NCBI GenBank assembly: GCA_002633005.1
Contig: NMRA01000017.1
Location: forward strand, 722,901-786,900
Direction: 5' to 3'
Source: Phoronis australis
Taxonomy: Eukaryota > Phoronida > Phoronidae
Length of the DNA: 64,000 nucleotides
Position 1 is the first letter of the stretch. Every line of letters begins with the position of its first letter. The notes under the pieces were generated by a model. That model was given only the letters and a program-made list of their open reading frames with translations, made no database searches and was not told where the DNA came from. Below are positions 48,122 through 60,783 of the stretch, piece by piece. A program made the translations under genes and the position numbers.

Positions 48122-49972
48122 AATAGGCCTATAGCTCTCACAAACCATACATAAAACGTTCAGATGGGCGACACACCATAGGGGGCTGGGAGGGGGCTAC
48201 AGTCCCCCACTCTTTTCAGTGTTCGCACCGCCCATGATTCATTCCTTCCTAAGAACGAAATTTCGACTTACATCACTTGCCCATATAGAATGGCCTCGGC
48301 TTGTTCATACCCAGGTGAGAAGTAATTCTGGGTAACAAACAACTTGCAATTTCTTGAGATCATGCAAGATGCATAAAATGACACGCCTTGACACGCCAGC
48401 TCGTTGACCCTGGTATCATCCGAACTGTCACTTCTTGCGAATCCCTGAAATTACCTCCCATATTAGAAAGCACTTATATAACAGTAAGCCAAAGTCACCA
48501 AGCGGTCTAAATCTGAAGTTGTTTTTTGTTATGAAAGGCAGTAGCATCTCATTTCGTAATCAACAGATCTAGATCAACCACCAGATTTCGACAAATGTAA
48601 TTTCCCAGTTTGTCAGATACTACATAACCTGAAGTGAACTCTTTTCGCATTGAATTTAACATGAAAAGCCCCCCCCCGTCTTGGTAACTAAGGAATCATG
48701 CGAACCCAACTCGTCTGATCCGAACGTCCCATATATGTGTATGCCTCTAGTGTAGGGAACCCTCCGTGCTACACGAGCATTTCCTTAAAGAGGCAAAGTA
48801 TCTGACTGTACCTGTCGATAATAGCTGTGACCCTAACTGATGTCAAGAAGTATATGAAGAGATGGCCCCGTCTGAACATTACATTTTAAAAACTGTTGTC
48901 TGGAAATCCACGTTACTAACTTAGGTAGAGCAAACGTTTTTTGTGTTCATGCAACTAAATCAAAATTTAACGAGACGTAAGGTCGACTGAGAGCGCAAAC
49001 TCCCACGACTACAACAAACAGGGCCGAGTTTAAACAAACCTTGTTTTATAAGAACACACGGTCAAAACACGGAATTCTATGTCCCAGTTCGGCCTGTGGG
49101 CGTTGTTTAGCAGTTCTGAGTCAGTCTGACAATTCAAGCTATCCTGGCTGCCACACTCTCAATACAGAAATAGTTACTGCTGTTTACACACGTAACAGTT
49201 TCACTTACAAAATAATGTTTAGGTAAATGGAGACGTGCATGTGACTAATTAACCGTTGTACAGGTGTTATTATTTTAACTCCGTTCGCTTTACATTCATG
49301 AAACTTAATCGCTTGTGGCTGCTATAAACGTACTGTATGTCAAAAAATAACTTTTCATTTATTGTACCGCTTACCTTTGTTAAACCACTCGACTTAGATT
49401 AGAGGTAACTTCAGTGCTACTGAAGAACTGGCAGCGCAGCACTGCTTGAAACCAGTATCAATAAATTGACATGTTACGGCGAATCCCAATCTCACCTGAA
49501 TAAGGACTGAAATGAGAACCATTTCATACCATTAAAAGCTGCAAACCCAAAACAACTTTCTTTGACGGATGGCGGCAGTATAGCGGCTTTTAACTATTAG
49601 TTCTGCCTATCTGTATTTGTTGACAAATTAACATTTCTCGTAGAATAAGCATCGTAATAACGTATACTTATATATTATCCTTATTCCTCGCATGATGAGA
49701 GAAAAATACATTTTTTACTATTTTTTTGTGAATCGGATACTGAGATTCCCTGTTGATCAGTCACAAAAAACCTGTGCTGGCTGCCTGAATGAGCAGCTCA
49801 CAGGTGTGTACCGCACGCTGGCTATGTTTTGTTAAGCTTATGGGCTTCCTACCGTGTGATACAGCCACACTCTCTGCTTGTATGCCCTGCTGTCACCGTG
49901 TATTTCAATGTTTATTTCACTTCTTATAAGTTCCTTTCACTCATTGCCTGATGACGAGACATGTAGCTAGTG
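48122..49972. other. Intergenic stretch without a supported gene
   Basis: A G/C hairpin-capable stretch lies at 48178-48210 (gggggctgggagggggctac, then agtccccca). Nothing else recognised. Confidence 0.5.
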
Positions 49973-50650
49973 TTTAAATTTGTCCGTCTGTTATGTCTCT
50001 CGGTGTTTTGCTACATAGCTGCGCAATTTGCTTTGGGCATGATTTTTTAGAGTTTTAAGGAAACAACTTTCCCGGTGAAGAACGAAAACTACAAACATCA
50101 CCACGTTGGAATAATGTCTCAAAACTTCACAGCACGATGATAATAGGATCAAACGAATTCATTGCAATTCCCAAATCGCTCTTAAGACGTCTTCTTTCGC
50201 CGATCGATCTAGAGCTGCCCGAGTGTGGATATGAAATTGCGGCCTCAGTAGTTGACTAGTTCCTAGCAGACTAGAGGGCTCCGATCTACTCTAACTCATG
50301 ACATCAAGTAACTTAGCAACGAAGGCGGGCCCTCCCAAACAAGCGCACAGGTCGGTCTCATCTCACTGGAGGACAATTCGCCTCCTGGTAATGGCGGCAT
50401 ATTTATTAGTTTACCCTGCACTTGCTGCTGTTAGTTCAGTCGCTCTGATGTAGAGCTTATCCTACAAACGGTACTTTTCTTCGTACTGTTATGCCCATGG
50501 GATTTTTAGAATAATTCGTCATGTGCAGAATAATAACAATGCAACAAACAAACCGTGTTTTACGTATTGTCCGAGAAACCTGCACGAAAATGCCTGATAT
50601 TTCAGAAAAAACAATACCCTTAACGCCGGCCCGCAACATGAACCTTCATG
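49973..50650 (+). repeat. Direct duplication D2, copy 1, ending at an N
   Basis: Begins tttaaatttgtccgtctgtt and ends gaaccttcatg right before N at 50651. It is nearly identical to 50865-51540; I see one substitution (agagttttaa/agaattttaa) and one single-base indel (tatgaaattgc/tatgaaaattgc). Confidence 0.97.
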
Positions 50651-50651
50651 N
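50651..50651. other. Single-N assembly gap
   Basis: One N, immediately after the last base of D2 copy 1. Confidence 0.99.
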
Positions 50652-50864
50652 CAAAACAAAAGTAGAATAGAACAGATTCGCACAGTAAGCTCAACGCAAA
50701 ACCAAGTGGCGGGAAGCGCTTGCCTCCTAAAACGTCACTTCCGGAAAAGCGGACGAGTAATTAATAAAATTACGGAAAGCTGTAATTAAGTGAAAAATAT
50801 GTCTAGGATAACCAACCAACCTTATTTTAGCTCAAAATGACATGGAAAAAGGTTGCCTTCGCCT
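50652..50864. other. Spacer between the D2 copies, unique in the window
   Basis: 213 bp that does not match the sequence upstream of D2 copy 1 (49760-49972), so the two copies have different left flanks. It contains a short inverted motif around tacggaaagctgtaatt. No gene. Confidence 0.7.
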
Positions 50865-51540
50865 TTAAATTTGTCCGTCTGTTATGTCTCTCGGTGTTTT
50901 GCTACATAGCTGCGCAATTTGCTTTGGGCATGATTTTTTAGAATTTTAAGGAAACAACTTTCCCGGTGAAGAACGAAAACTACAAACATCACCACGTTGG
51001 AATAATGTCTCAAAACTTCACAGCACGATGATAATAGGATCAAACGAATTCATTGCAATTCCCAAATCGCTCTTAAGACGTCTTCTTTCGCCGATCGATC
51101 TAGAGCTGCCCGAGTGTGGATATGAAAATTGCGGCCTCAGTAGTTGACTAGTTCCTAGCAGACTAGAGGGCTCCGATCTACTCTAACTCATGACATCAAG
51201 TAACTTAGCAACGAAGGCGGGCCCTCCCAAACAAGCGCACAGGTCGGTCTCATCTCACTGGAGGACAATTCGCCTCCTGGTAATGGCGGCATATTTATTA
51301 GTTTACCCTGCACTTGCTGCTGTTAGTTCAGTCGCTCTGATGTAGAGCTTATCCTACAAACGGTACTTTTCTTCGTACTGTTATGCCCATGGGATTTTTA
51401 GAATAATTCGTCATGTGCAGAATAATAACAATGCAACAAACAAACCGTGTTTTACGTATTGTCCGAGAAACCTGCACGAAAATGCCTGATATTTCAGAAA
51501 AAACAATACCCTTAACGCCGGCCCGCAACATGAACCTTCA
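50865..51540 (+). repeat. Direct duplication D2, copy 2
   Basis: Parallel to 49973-50650 and continues without a gap into unique sequence (aaccccactgg). The identical 60-codon open frame in each copy (50457-50639 and 51349-51531, minus) is simply duplicated and not recognised. Confidence 0.97.
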
Positions 51541-51857
51541 TGAACCCCACTGGATAAGTTTGATTGTTGAATGACGTAAGGTGCGTTGTTCAATAATAAC
51601 TGACAACGTGACGCGTGATAATGCGACGCAATTGTTGCTATGCGGCGTATAACTTTCATGCGACAGGACCAAACCATGTGCTCACTCTCTGTCAAACCTT
51701 GTTAAGGCCAAAAATTATAGCTGGTTCGGGTTGTAGTTTTATTGAAGATTGAGTCACCTGGTGTTTGCTCACGGCTTAAGTTGAGGGCGGGCTGGTATTA
51801 GCCGGTGAGCACAGGTCTCAAAACGAGTCGGACCAACAATAAAAAAGTTTTCCTGTC
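51541..51857. other. Unique sequence with a small hairpin
   Basis: tgctcacggc at about 51768 pairs imperfectly with gccggtgagca at about 51801. No gene recognised. Confidence 0.45.
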
Positions 51858-52139
51858 CCTGGGGTCTGTTTCAAGAAAAGTGACTTTCTACTTAATCAGA
51901 AAGTTGGTCTTATGCTCCACACAGCTAAAAAAATCATTAAAATTTACTTGAACAAAAGTGCCGCCGGAAGTCTCTGAGAATATACAAGTCTACTACCTAA
52001 TTATTGAGATAATTTATGTTAATTATTTATAGAGTGTTCATAATCAGTTGGCTAAAACTTTCCTTCAGCAATTACGAAATGGGTGCATAAGGCCAGACTG
52101 TTTAAAGTTTTAAGTCACTTTCACGAAACTGATCCCTGG
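51858..52139. mobile_element. Complete M2 MITE, about 282 bp with 26-bp inverted ends
   Basis: Left end cctggggtctgtttcaagaa then aagtgac; reverse-complemented right end ccagggatcagtttcgtgaa then agtgac. The match covers about 26 bp with a few mismatches. The interior is AT-rich with no open frame. The pattern CCTGGGG.CTGTTTC.(T/A)GAAA is, from memory, shared by widespread animal MITEs. Confidence 0.8.
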
Positions 52140-54850
52140 AAGCCCAAACATAGACAACTTTCCTGCCCTCTATCGGCAAAAAAACCAAGACGCACATCTG
52201 GTCAGCGCAGACAAGACAGCTGCTATGAACAGTCCAGGTACAATGTGAGATATGTTCTACGGAATTAAAAATGTCTTCGTAGCTACATTTCGTGTCGGTG
52301 CAAAAGTGACGCGCGTGACTTATGAGGTAAGAAAATTATGCAGCTGTTAAGCACTATGAGTGCATATATTAGCTTACAATTTGTACAGAGGTTTTCATCG
52401 ATGATGGACAGGTACTGAGTTCCTGATCACGCGGGCACCACCTGACGCAGATAATTTGGGGAAATAGGCTATAATTTGACACTTTTAATGAAAAAATCTG
52501 ATGCTGTGACACTCAGTTATCGTTACACTCTTTTTAAAAATGCAACAGATTTCACAGTAATGCATGCATCGATGAAAATAATAATTACCGACATTGTGGT
52601 TTGTACCGTGTAACAGCTGTCAAGTCAAATTAAAAATCGTTACTTCGCTGTTCACGTCTACATCTTGAAATACAGGACTAAATTGTCTGTGAATAAATTT
52701 CACTATATCTATATGCGAATTTCGCTTATACCTGTCGATTGTTCTAAAGTTGAAAAGTATGCGTTCTCTGTAACAACTCATATTGTCGTGGAAAGAAACC
52801 TGATGCTAAAATATAGTTTCACTCTCTAACCATCGACAATACTTAAGGCTATATGGTCACCAAAACGCCGTGTTTTCAAAATTTCGTTCGTAAGTCCGTA
52901 GTAACTGTATAGAGGATTAATAACGGTTGATGATGTCTTCCAAACATTTTCAAGTGTCAGTTAATTTCAGAATAAGCTGGCAGTAATACGTACCGTAATG
53001 CAATTACCAAATACGCTAGTTCAAATTGGGTGACTTAATGAAAAGGTGTCATAACAAATTTTGACGAAATATGGTCATGCTTTGCTGTCGATGGTTTCTG
53101 AGACATTAATTAAAATTAATACAGCATCCTCCGGCTAGACAAGATTGGTGTTACCCCGATCGTCAAAACAAAGTCAAGAGTATTGGATATTTCGAATTCA
53201 TTAGTCACGTTGAGCTTCCATTAATTAGATACAAGGGAGTCGTGTTTACTAGATCATGACTGGCATACCTTGAGCTTAGCTTTACTGTGTATAGCGGAAT
53301 ACACCGATAAGCGTAGAGAAAGGTTACAACGTGCGACCCAGTGTGTGTCAAACATATGGACGTGCCTATCACGCTAACAAAGTGAAGACCTTATGTTAAC
53401 ACATTACGGATTTCATACCAACGCTTTTTAATGACAGGAAATCTTGAATTATTTTTTTTTTGTAAATGACAGTGTCGTGAAATCGCCGATACTTGTACAG
53501 TTGCACGGTCAATGAACGTCATAAATATCATTCTATTATTGATCAAATTAACTTACTGAAATAGAAAATCCCAGAAAATGTCCAAATTCTACCCGAGACT
53601 GGTATTGCCTCGAAGCCGTGATGGATAGCAAAAGTATCCCCCGATTTATTAACTTTGAAACGTTTAACGCCAACAAATGTAACATCAATATAAGTGCTTT
53701 TAAGCACATCAAGTGTTTTTTAAAATGCGCAATTTAAAAGCAACACTGGAAATAGTCTTACAGTTGCAGGTGTCAGAGATGTTGCATGGTCAACCATACT
53801 TGAATGCATGCGTTCATCTCGGGGGGTACTTCTCTGAGTGGTGCATGATGTGCGACTCACATGGGTGTTTTAGTTTCCAGCATCTTTTGTCACATGGCCT
53901 TACGAAAACTATTTGTTTTTCACGTGGACCGTACGAAAAATATATTTTTGTAACAGGACCCTAGGACTTATTTTGTTAGAATGCTTGACTAATGTGTTTG
54001 GGTTTGTTGGGTTAAAATATTCACTTCAAAGGATTGCTTATTAAATTTTGATACAGTCACACGCAGTTAGCCGGCTGGTTTTACAAATGGTCCCTTTTTA
54101 TTGAGCCTAACTCTGTGCAAGAGTGAGAAAAGAATGGTACGATTCTCTAAAAGAACGGGTATCCTGATTACTCAGAGGCATACCCCGTCAAAATAATGTA
54201 ATACCTCCGAGTGAAAACAAATTGATTCAGCAATTTGCATTATCAATTTGATCCCAACAACAAAGTTTAAGTTTAATGCACCGAGATTAAATTCCAGTTT
54301 CCGTTTCTAATAGGATCGGAATCCCATTTTATTTGTTTAATCGTATTATATGAGTTAAAAATGATAATGACATTTCGCTTTATTGGTTTTACTAGCGACG
54401 ACAGCCCACGACTTACCAATTAACTAACCATTTGCTGTTTATTGTACAAATTTGTAAAAATGTGGTCAGTTTACATTGTTTGTGTGTATTATGTTAATGT
54501 GTGCTAACCGTTAGAGTAAGACCCACAGGGTTTCCCGACGAAGGTTTAAAAATCCATTTCAGGAGGAGTTCTCTTTAGTAATGTGTTGCTAGATTTTGTG
54601 GTGTTTTATTAATATTTTATTTGTGACTGAGAGCAATTTGAAGAAATTAAAATATCTCTGACCTTCTTACCGATAGATGAAATTTATACGTGCGCATCTA
54701 GACTGAAAATTTATAGTAAGGTTTTCGTCACTTAGATCGCGAAAATGAATGCCAGGGAAACCTTAGTTATCCCGACGTTAAATTCTCACGTTTATGCATC
54801 CGTATATTTAAGTTAAGTTAAAACTTTCTCACTGTTGACTAAACACGGCT
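52140..54850. other. Intergenic stretch without a supported gene
   Basis: Short open frames only (for example 53713-53964, plus). Nothing recognised. Confidence 0.5.
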
Positions 54851-54977
54851 TGGGTTCCGTACACCCAGGACACTCTTGAAAAGACAAGTGTGATGACGTG
54901 CGTCGCTTGTAATGCACGGCCATATCGCGTGTGTTATTGCGTTTTCGCGAGTTTCTTGCATCCCGGAACTCAATCCT
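54851..54977. mobile_element. MITE family M1, copy G
   Basis: Left end ttgggttccgtacacccagg; reverse-complemented right end ggattgagttccgggatgca then agaaactcgcg. About 127 bp, the same size class as the 26382 copy. Confidence 0.7.
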
Positions 54978-57286
54978 GGTTTAATTATATACTCTTTTAA
55001 TCCTTGCACTAAGGGTTTGTCTACTCATACATGTCGATGTTGAGATGAATTTAATTACATTAATATCATCACCTAGTGATGGCCTCGTTCTCATATTTCT
55101 ATTGCTAATCATCCAGTTTTTATTTTTAGATAACTAAGGCAAATGTCACAAATCAATATATCAATCAGTTTTAGTCATCTCATGTCAGTCAACAGTTTCA
55201 AGTATTTATCATTTCTCTGGACGTGCCATCGACGCAGGCAAAGCTTTCATGCCTGTTCATTAGCTCTCATGGTATTAAGTCCATATGGATTGTATGCGCG
55301 GATTACATTTATATCTAACATGAAATTAAACCGGTTTCTTCTCACCAGGAAGACGCAGGGGGTTGCTCTTGGGATTTCGTTTACGGTATTTGCTAACGTT
55401 ACTTCAGAATTTTAGGATATTGTGATATTGTGGTTGTTGCGATGAATTTATAGGAAATGTTTTTGCGCAGATGAAACTTGCTTCGTCTTCCACTTCTGAT
55501 TAGAACATCAGCCAACCTTAAAACCAATCACTGATTATCAAATTACGACAATTTTTAACTTCTAACTGAAACATGAACGCGTACCTCATTTTGGGCTGAC
55601 ATGGAAATTAGGAGCATAAGCTAAAGACCGAATTGTGGGTAGTAGGGTGATAGATCAAATAATTTGAGAGTCAGGCGATGATCCAAATAATCACTTACGT
55701 TTAGACAAACAGGCCCTTATGCAAAAGGCCTAGATTGCAAGCGTCTCTCAAACAATCCCTACTGTAACCTGGAAACAACATTTAAATAACACATTTATGT
55801 CTTAAACATCATTGGTAACGGTTCTGGGTCTATCACATTTTAGCAGATTTTCCTCTTGTAAATAAAAGTCACCATATGGACCTAAATCAAACGTTGCTTT
55901 TGACTGCTCGATCGCGTCTCTCACGATGTCTTCACTCATTAGAAGTGCGTTTAACACAATAAACTGAAAGTTGAATTGATTAAGCGAATATTAATCAATT
56001 TAATTTATAAATGACATGTTTAGATTGCTTCTTAATGTTACCATTAATCATAGCTTAAGTCTAACTAGCGGATAATCTAAAGTACGCCACCGTATAGGCA
56101 GCTAACCATGTAAACTCGATGGAGGAATAGACTAAAATCATACCTAGAGAGCTTACTCGAGGAAAGCGGCTTCGTGATAATAATGTAATTTAACTCGAGG
56201 AAAGCAAACATTATACGGCAAAAAACAAAATGAGAAAACAAACTTCGATCTGTGTGTTCAAATGAAATTGTATATCGCTCGAACAGTTGTTTAGAGGCAA
56301 GTCAAACTTTTGCCGATTTCAAAATGATTTTCATTTTGTTCACGGATGGGCCCATGGTCTAAAGAAGAACTGCTGCGTTATCTCTGTTCAATGTTAAAAC
56401 GTGTGGGGATTTTGAAAGCACATTTCGACTAAGTTACTTATCACTTATTGGTAGTAATATGTTCTTCATCTATCAGGTCACCGTCATAATCCATCAACAC
56501 AGCTTTAAAAATAACGTTCGGGATCAATGCCATCAACATAACTTATACGTAACAGGGTCTTTGGATGTTATAAGTTACAGGGCCAAGAAACTTTACATTT
56601 TAAGACGTTTGTGGTCAACTTCGGAGATTTTTGTAAGCCCATATAAGTGACTGAATCGCTATTGTAGACGTTGTATTAAATTGTTTGGTACTGGGGCTGG
56701 GATTGAAAATGTGCAGGCGTCTCGGCCACTACGCACCGCTACCACGACTGAAATGCAAGAGAACTATTAATTGCTTACTCAGACCGGATGATATATCCCG
56801 ATCTTGCTCACTGCAACACTATAACTGACATCAAAATTTGCTTTTTTTCAATTTATTTTATTTTCACGGAGATCGGCTAAAAAGGTTCAAATCATATTTT
56901 CATGTAGTAAGTAGAATTTATCAAAATTAACTAAAAGTGGAAGTTAAATGTTCTCTTTCAAAGCAATTCTAGAAGTCACTGCATGACCATAATGCCATCG
57001 TGAAAATACTACTTAAATAAACAATACCTTGACTTACATATTTATTACTTCAAAAAGACAAAGCGCTAACTTCTGCAATGCCCACTTCACCAACCTTTAT
57101 ATCCCAAGATAACAATAATGGCAGCTGTGTGTACGAGCTGTCGCAAAGATATGAGCACACGGTGAATGATAAACAACACATGCAACGGGTTTGTTCTTTT
57201 CGAAAAAATAACAACATCCAGGCGTCTATAAGTGGTTAGAAATTTGTTTTATTGTATGCGAACTCCGTTTGCTAATTGCATGGAGA
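54978..57286. other. Intergenic stretch without a supported gene
   Basis: A direct pair of actcgaggaaagc (56156 and 56197) lies about 41 bp apart. No gene recognised. Confidence 0.45.
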
Positions 57287-57520
57287 GCGTTCCGTAAGCT
57301 TAGTTTCTTGACAAAAGACAAGATCTCACAAAATCACGCAAACGAAAAGCGAGTGCATCGCAAGTATACGCGGGACATTGCTATCTGATCCTAACAAAAT
57401 GGCGCCCACTGCAGTTATTGGTCGATGAGGTTAGATGTTGAATTATGCGGCAAAATTCATCAATTATGTGATCGAATTCACAGTTTCCGGTCTGAATCCA
57501 CGGTTCGGACCTCTCTAGCT
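57287..57520 (+). mobile_element. MITE family M1, copy H (long form, right end lost)
   Basis: Left end gagcgttccgtaagcttagt. The interior has ctcacaaaatcacgcaaacg, aaaagcgagtgcatcgcaag, aaaatggcg and gatgttgaattatgcg, aligning with 58733-58940 and with the minus strand of 17253-17490. No matching right terminal repeat was found. Confidence 0.65.
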
Positions 57521-57864
57521 CCCCGAAAATGAAAAAACTGGGTTGGTCAGATTTGATGAAAAGTATGTGGACTTAATGAGGAGTGATTGTCGTGAATGGT
57601 ATTCAGTAGTTCTTTGAAGTTGTTTTGAGTAAAAAAAGTCCAACCATCTTCTTTCTGCCTCGTGTTATCCTGATTTGGAACCACCGTTATTTTGAAAACA
57701 CTTCTTTGATCAGGCCAAAATTTTTGTTTCAAATACAGGTACATGCAGAATGGAAATTGGAAAAAAATGTAGTTGAGACACATTTTAGCCTAAATTTCTG
57801 GAATCTAAGTGTAAACAACGTTTGGAATTTTTCTTTGCTGTGAGACCCGAACAGTCGTGAGTTT

Positions 57865-58239
57865 GTGATTTTGGGAGAAAATTCGCATTTTTGGGCCAAT
57901 TTTTGGCATCTCGATTTTTTTCTGGTGGGTATACCAAGGCAAGAAGCCATGACTTCGTTGATTTCTTTATCCAAGATAAAATACATCGAGTGGGCTTTCT
58001 GCAATTGTCAGCTGATGCGAGACAGGACAATAGCTTTTGTTGAACGACTTTGTGACTTTCGGACAAGATCAGCCAATGAAACAATTGGCGATTTTTCGCC
58101 GCAAGTGCAAGCTAACATCTTGCGGTCTACAAAATTCAGCCGTGGTCATAATCTAAACGTGCAGTTGCTCGATGCAATAGTACATAACACATGTGAAGTA
58201 TTAACATCAAAAACAAAGAGCCTAAGAAATAACGTTTGA
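57865..58239 (+). other. 124-codon open frame of unknown status
   Basis: ATT/ATG-type opening; the translated middle reads IPRQEAMTSLISLSKIKYIE, then FVERLCDFRTRSANETIGDF, and the end VQLLDAIVHNTCEVL. It looks compositionally protein-like but carries no motif I recognise, no clear splice sites, and overlaps minus-strand open frames. It may be a decayed element fragment or chance. Confidence 0.15.
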
Positions 58240-58732
58240 AGTTGTTTTGATCTATAGGCTTAAGATGAACATTCAAAAAATCACTAATAGTGGCACGGCC
58301 CTACTAACCAATACAAACGTCCCGCAAAAGTTTCATGAAGTTATATTCCCAGATAACAGCGTGTTTTATCCCTTTGCAATCATGAGACTTAAGTGATTCA
58401 TATTTGTGGCTTGTAGCTAATTAAACATCGTTCGGAGGTTTTGCTTTCCATTATCTTGATGGCTCATTAATAACACATACGAAAAAATATATATCCAAAA
58501 ACATGCTTTTCCGCCACCCAAATTGAAACGACCAAGCTAATCGTGTTTTTGACGTCTTCCGGTTTGAATAAAACAATATTTGCACTTGATTGACTTCGTC
58601 AATTTCGCCGGGTCATCTGATTGGTTCGCAATGACGACTTCCGGCTTACAAAATAATCAAATGTCTTAGCCGGTTGAGCGGTTAACCCGGCGAAGTTAAT
58701 TACATGCAGCCAATTAGTCTTAAAGTGACCAG

Positions 58733-58940
58733 GAGTGCGTTCCGTAGACGCGAGAAACTTGAGTAAAAGCATGGTCATGCAAGACCACACAAAATCACGA
58801 AAGTGAAAGCCAAGAGATTCGCGAGTATGTTCAAGACTTAAGCTACTAAAATACCCTTGCAAAGTGGTGGCCAATAAAGTAATTTGTCGTTGATGTTGCA
58901 ATGTCGAATTATGCGATAGAGTCCAGTTTCCGTTCCATCA
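58733..58940 (+). mobile_element. MITE family M1, copy I (long form), abutting M3 copy 3
   Basis: Left end gtgcgttccgtagacgcgag then aaacttg. The interior aligns with the 57287 copy (cacaaaatcacgaaagtgaa, attcgcgagtatg, gtggtggcc, aatgtcgaattatgcg). The right part runs straight into the M3 element at 58936, suggesting one inserted into the other. Confidence 0.7.
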
Positions 58941-59190
58941 CAGACTATAGAACAGGGCCAACTCCGTATACTTTCAATGGACGAAATCTGTGCTCTTACA
59001 GAAGCAATGACGTCATTATTCAAATTATCTGGTGTTATTTCCGGCAAGTACGTCATCTGCTAATCATGGTCGGCTGTTGAGTCGTCACAATACTCTAACC
59101 GGAAACTGAAACAGATAACTTAGGAGAGTGGAGCTTCCTCTAGGATAGTACGCAAGAAAATGTCGGAGTTGCGAATCTGTTGTCTATAAG
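58936..59190 (-). mobile_element. Dispersed family M3, copy 3
   Basis: The reverse complement aligns closely with 30921-31342 but lacks about 165 bp in total, including the outermost TIR bases. Conserved blocks include gaaataacaccagataatt, gagcacagatttcgtccatt and aaagtatacggagttgg. Similarity is higher than between copies 1 and 2. Confidence 0.85.
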
Positions 59191-59652
59191 ATTTCTTGCT
59201 GGAATTTCATAGCTAACATCTTGGATCTGCGGAACGTATCGCAGGCGTCAAAAGGACCCAGCGTCCTCCTGAAATCAGTTCCTGGTCTGCATGTTTTTCA
59301 GCAGACAAGCATCCGAGCAATCGTTGGATATAGTGCCCGTATGTTGGCATGCAAATGTCTTGAAGTAGTGTGAACAGTAGCGAAAATGATTGACTGACTA
59401 CATACCGTACATATGGTTGTTGCTAGCTGCCGGGAGAGGGGGTTACGCAACCCCAGGGGTCTTTGTTGATACAGCTCGCGGTGATTAACAATAAAAACAG
59501 CGACTATGTTGTACCTCTTCATAAGTAGACCTGTATTACCTATTTTTACTAACTAACAAACTGAGGTCCATTTCTCAACGGTAAGTGGTTTAAATAAAAG
59601 GTTGTTTTTGTGACGGAAAGCTGGTGTAGGACCGCTTGAACAATAATATCTC
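59191..59652. other. Intergenic stretch without a supported gene
   Basis: Nothing recognised. Confidence 0.5.
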
Positions 59653-59762
59653 CACAACCATCATCATCACCACCAACACAGCCACGACCATCGACGTCAC
59701 TACCACCCCCACCATCACCGCCGCCGTTACCATCACCAAAAGGAACACCGGCGCCACCACCG
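59653..59762. repeat. Imperfect CCA/ATC trinucleotide tract
   Basis: cca, cat and acc triplets dominate. A complementary ggt/gat tract lies at 59848-59901 (gtggtgatgttggtggtggc), so the two can pair as an inverted repeat with a ~85-bp loop. The 162-codon minus-strand and 99-codon plus-strand open frames here are products of this simple sequence. Confidence 0.9.
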
Positions 59763-59847
59763 CGAAGCACCAAAACCAACACCATATCACAATAATAACT
59801 ATTTCTCGAAGCTTACCGAAAACGAGGGCAGTAACAACGCGTGATCG

Positions 59848-59901
59848 TGGTGATGTTGGTGGTGGCACATATAATGGTGGTGATAGTGTTTGTGATGATG
59901 A
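59848..59901. repeat. Imperfect GGT/GAT trinucleotide tract
   Basis: Triplet-rich partner of the 59653-59762 tract in inverted orientation. Confidence 0.85.
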
Positions 59902-60783
59902 GCAATGTAGGTCCACCTTGTGGTATTTGGAGTAATTACAATGGACGTGAAGTGATCTAATACCGTGTAGTACGAGACAAAATGCGCCTAATAACGCGAT
60001 ACGAGCACCAATTGACCCACAACCGTATAGTATAATTAAAGGGTCAACCTCAATTTTGTATGTTCCAGAAGTGACCATTGACCTATAGCGTAGTCACTTA
60101 GACACTTTGGCCGAAACCTGTGCACCGGAGCTTTAATACTGTAGGAGACACGTCATTTTGAAAACTAGATAACCTTTGTATTAAGTATCCCTGCGCGGTG
60201 CGTTATGAGCCACAGTACTTAAATAGAAGTGACGCAGCAGAATGCAAGGTGAGACAAAATTTCAGAAGCAAAATGCCCCTAACGATCCGATCGATAGTTT
60301 CTTGCATGTGCAAATCGTATTCTCAAATTTGTAGTGCCTAGCTCAAAACTAACTTATAAAATCTGATCGGTAGGTTGAATGGTTAAAGAAAAGTTATATC
60401 TTCAATTGGCGTAATGTCTTACACTTCTGCACTGAAGTAGATAAGTAAGTCTTTGAAGGTGCAGCTGGAGAAATAACATTTTGAAAGTTTGATGATAACC
60501 TTTGTACAAATCGATCCTTCCCAGTGCATCGCGAGCCATAATAGTACAATATCAGTAAATTAAACAAACATGTAGACAGCGTTGAGAATTAGAGACGCCT
60601 AGCTTTGATGCGGTAAAATACAAGCCGAATGAAAAAGTCGAATTTCGTAAAACAAATGCATCTAACGAACCGATAAGAGCACCAACCTAAAAATGGGATT
60701 GAAACGTGTTTACATGTACTGGCGTAAATTCGAAGACTTGCTGAAAATTTATGTTTGCATTCAATATGTATAATGCTATGCTC
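59902..60783. other. Intergenic stretch without a supported gene
   Basis: Related words such as aaaatg(c)(c/g)cctaac/taatgaa.cgat recur at about 59978, 60268 and 60650 at roughly 300-380-bp spacing, a possible very diverged long tandem repeat. No gene. Confidence 0.35.

Noticed and set aside
58668-58700. tRNA A-box-like sequence agccggttgagcggttaac
   Set aside because: No matching B box (GGTTCGANNCC) at the required distance and no acceptor-stem pairing.
59590-60078. 162-codon minus-strand open frame
   Set aside because: Its middle is simple GTG/ATG-type triplet sequence (Val/Met-rich) and the ends show no domain, codon signal or splice sites.
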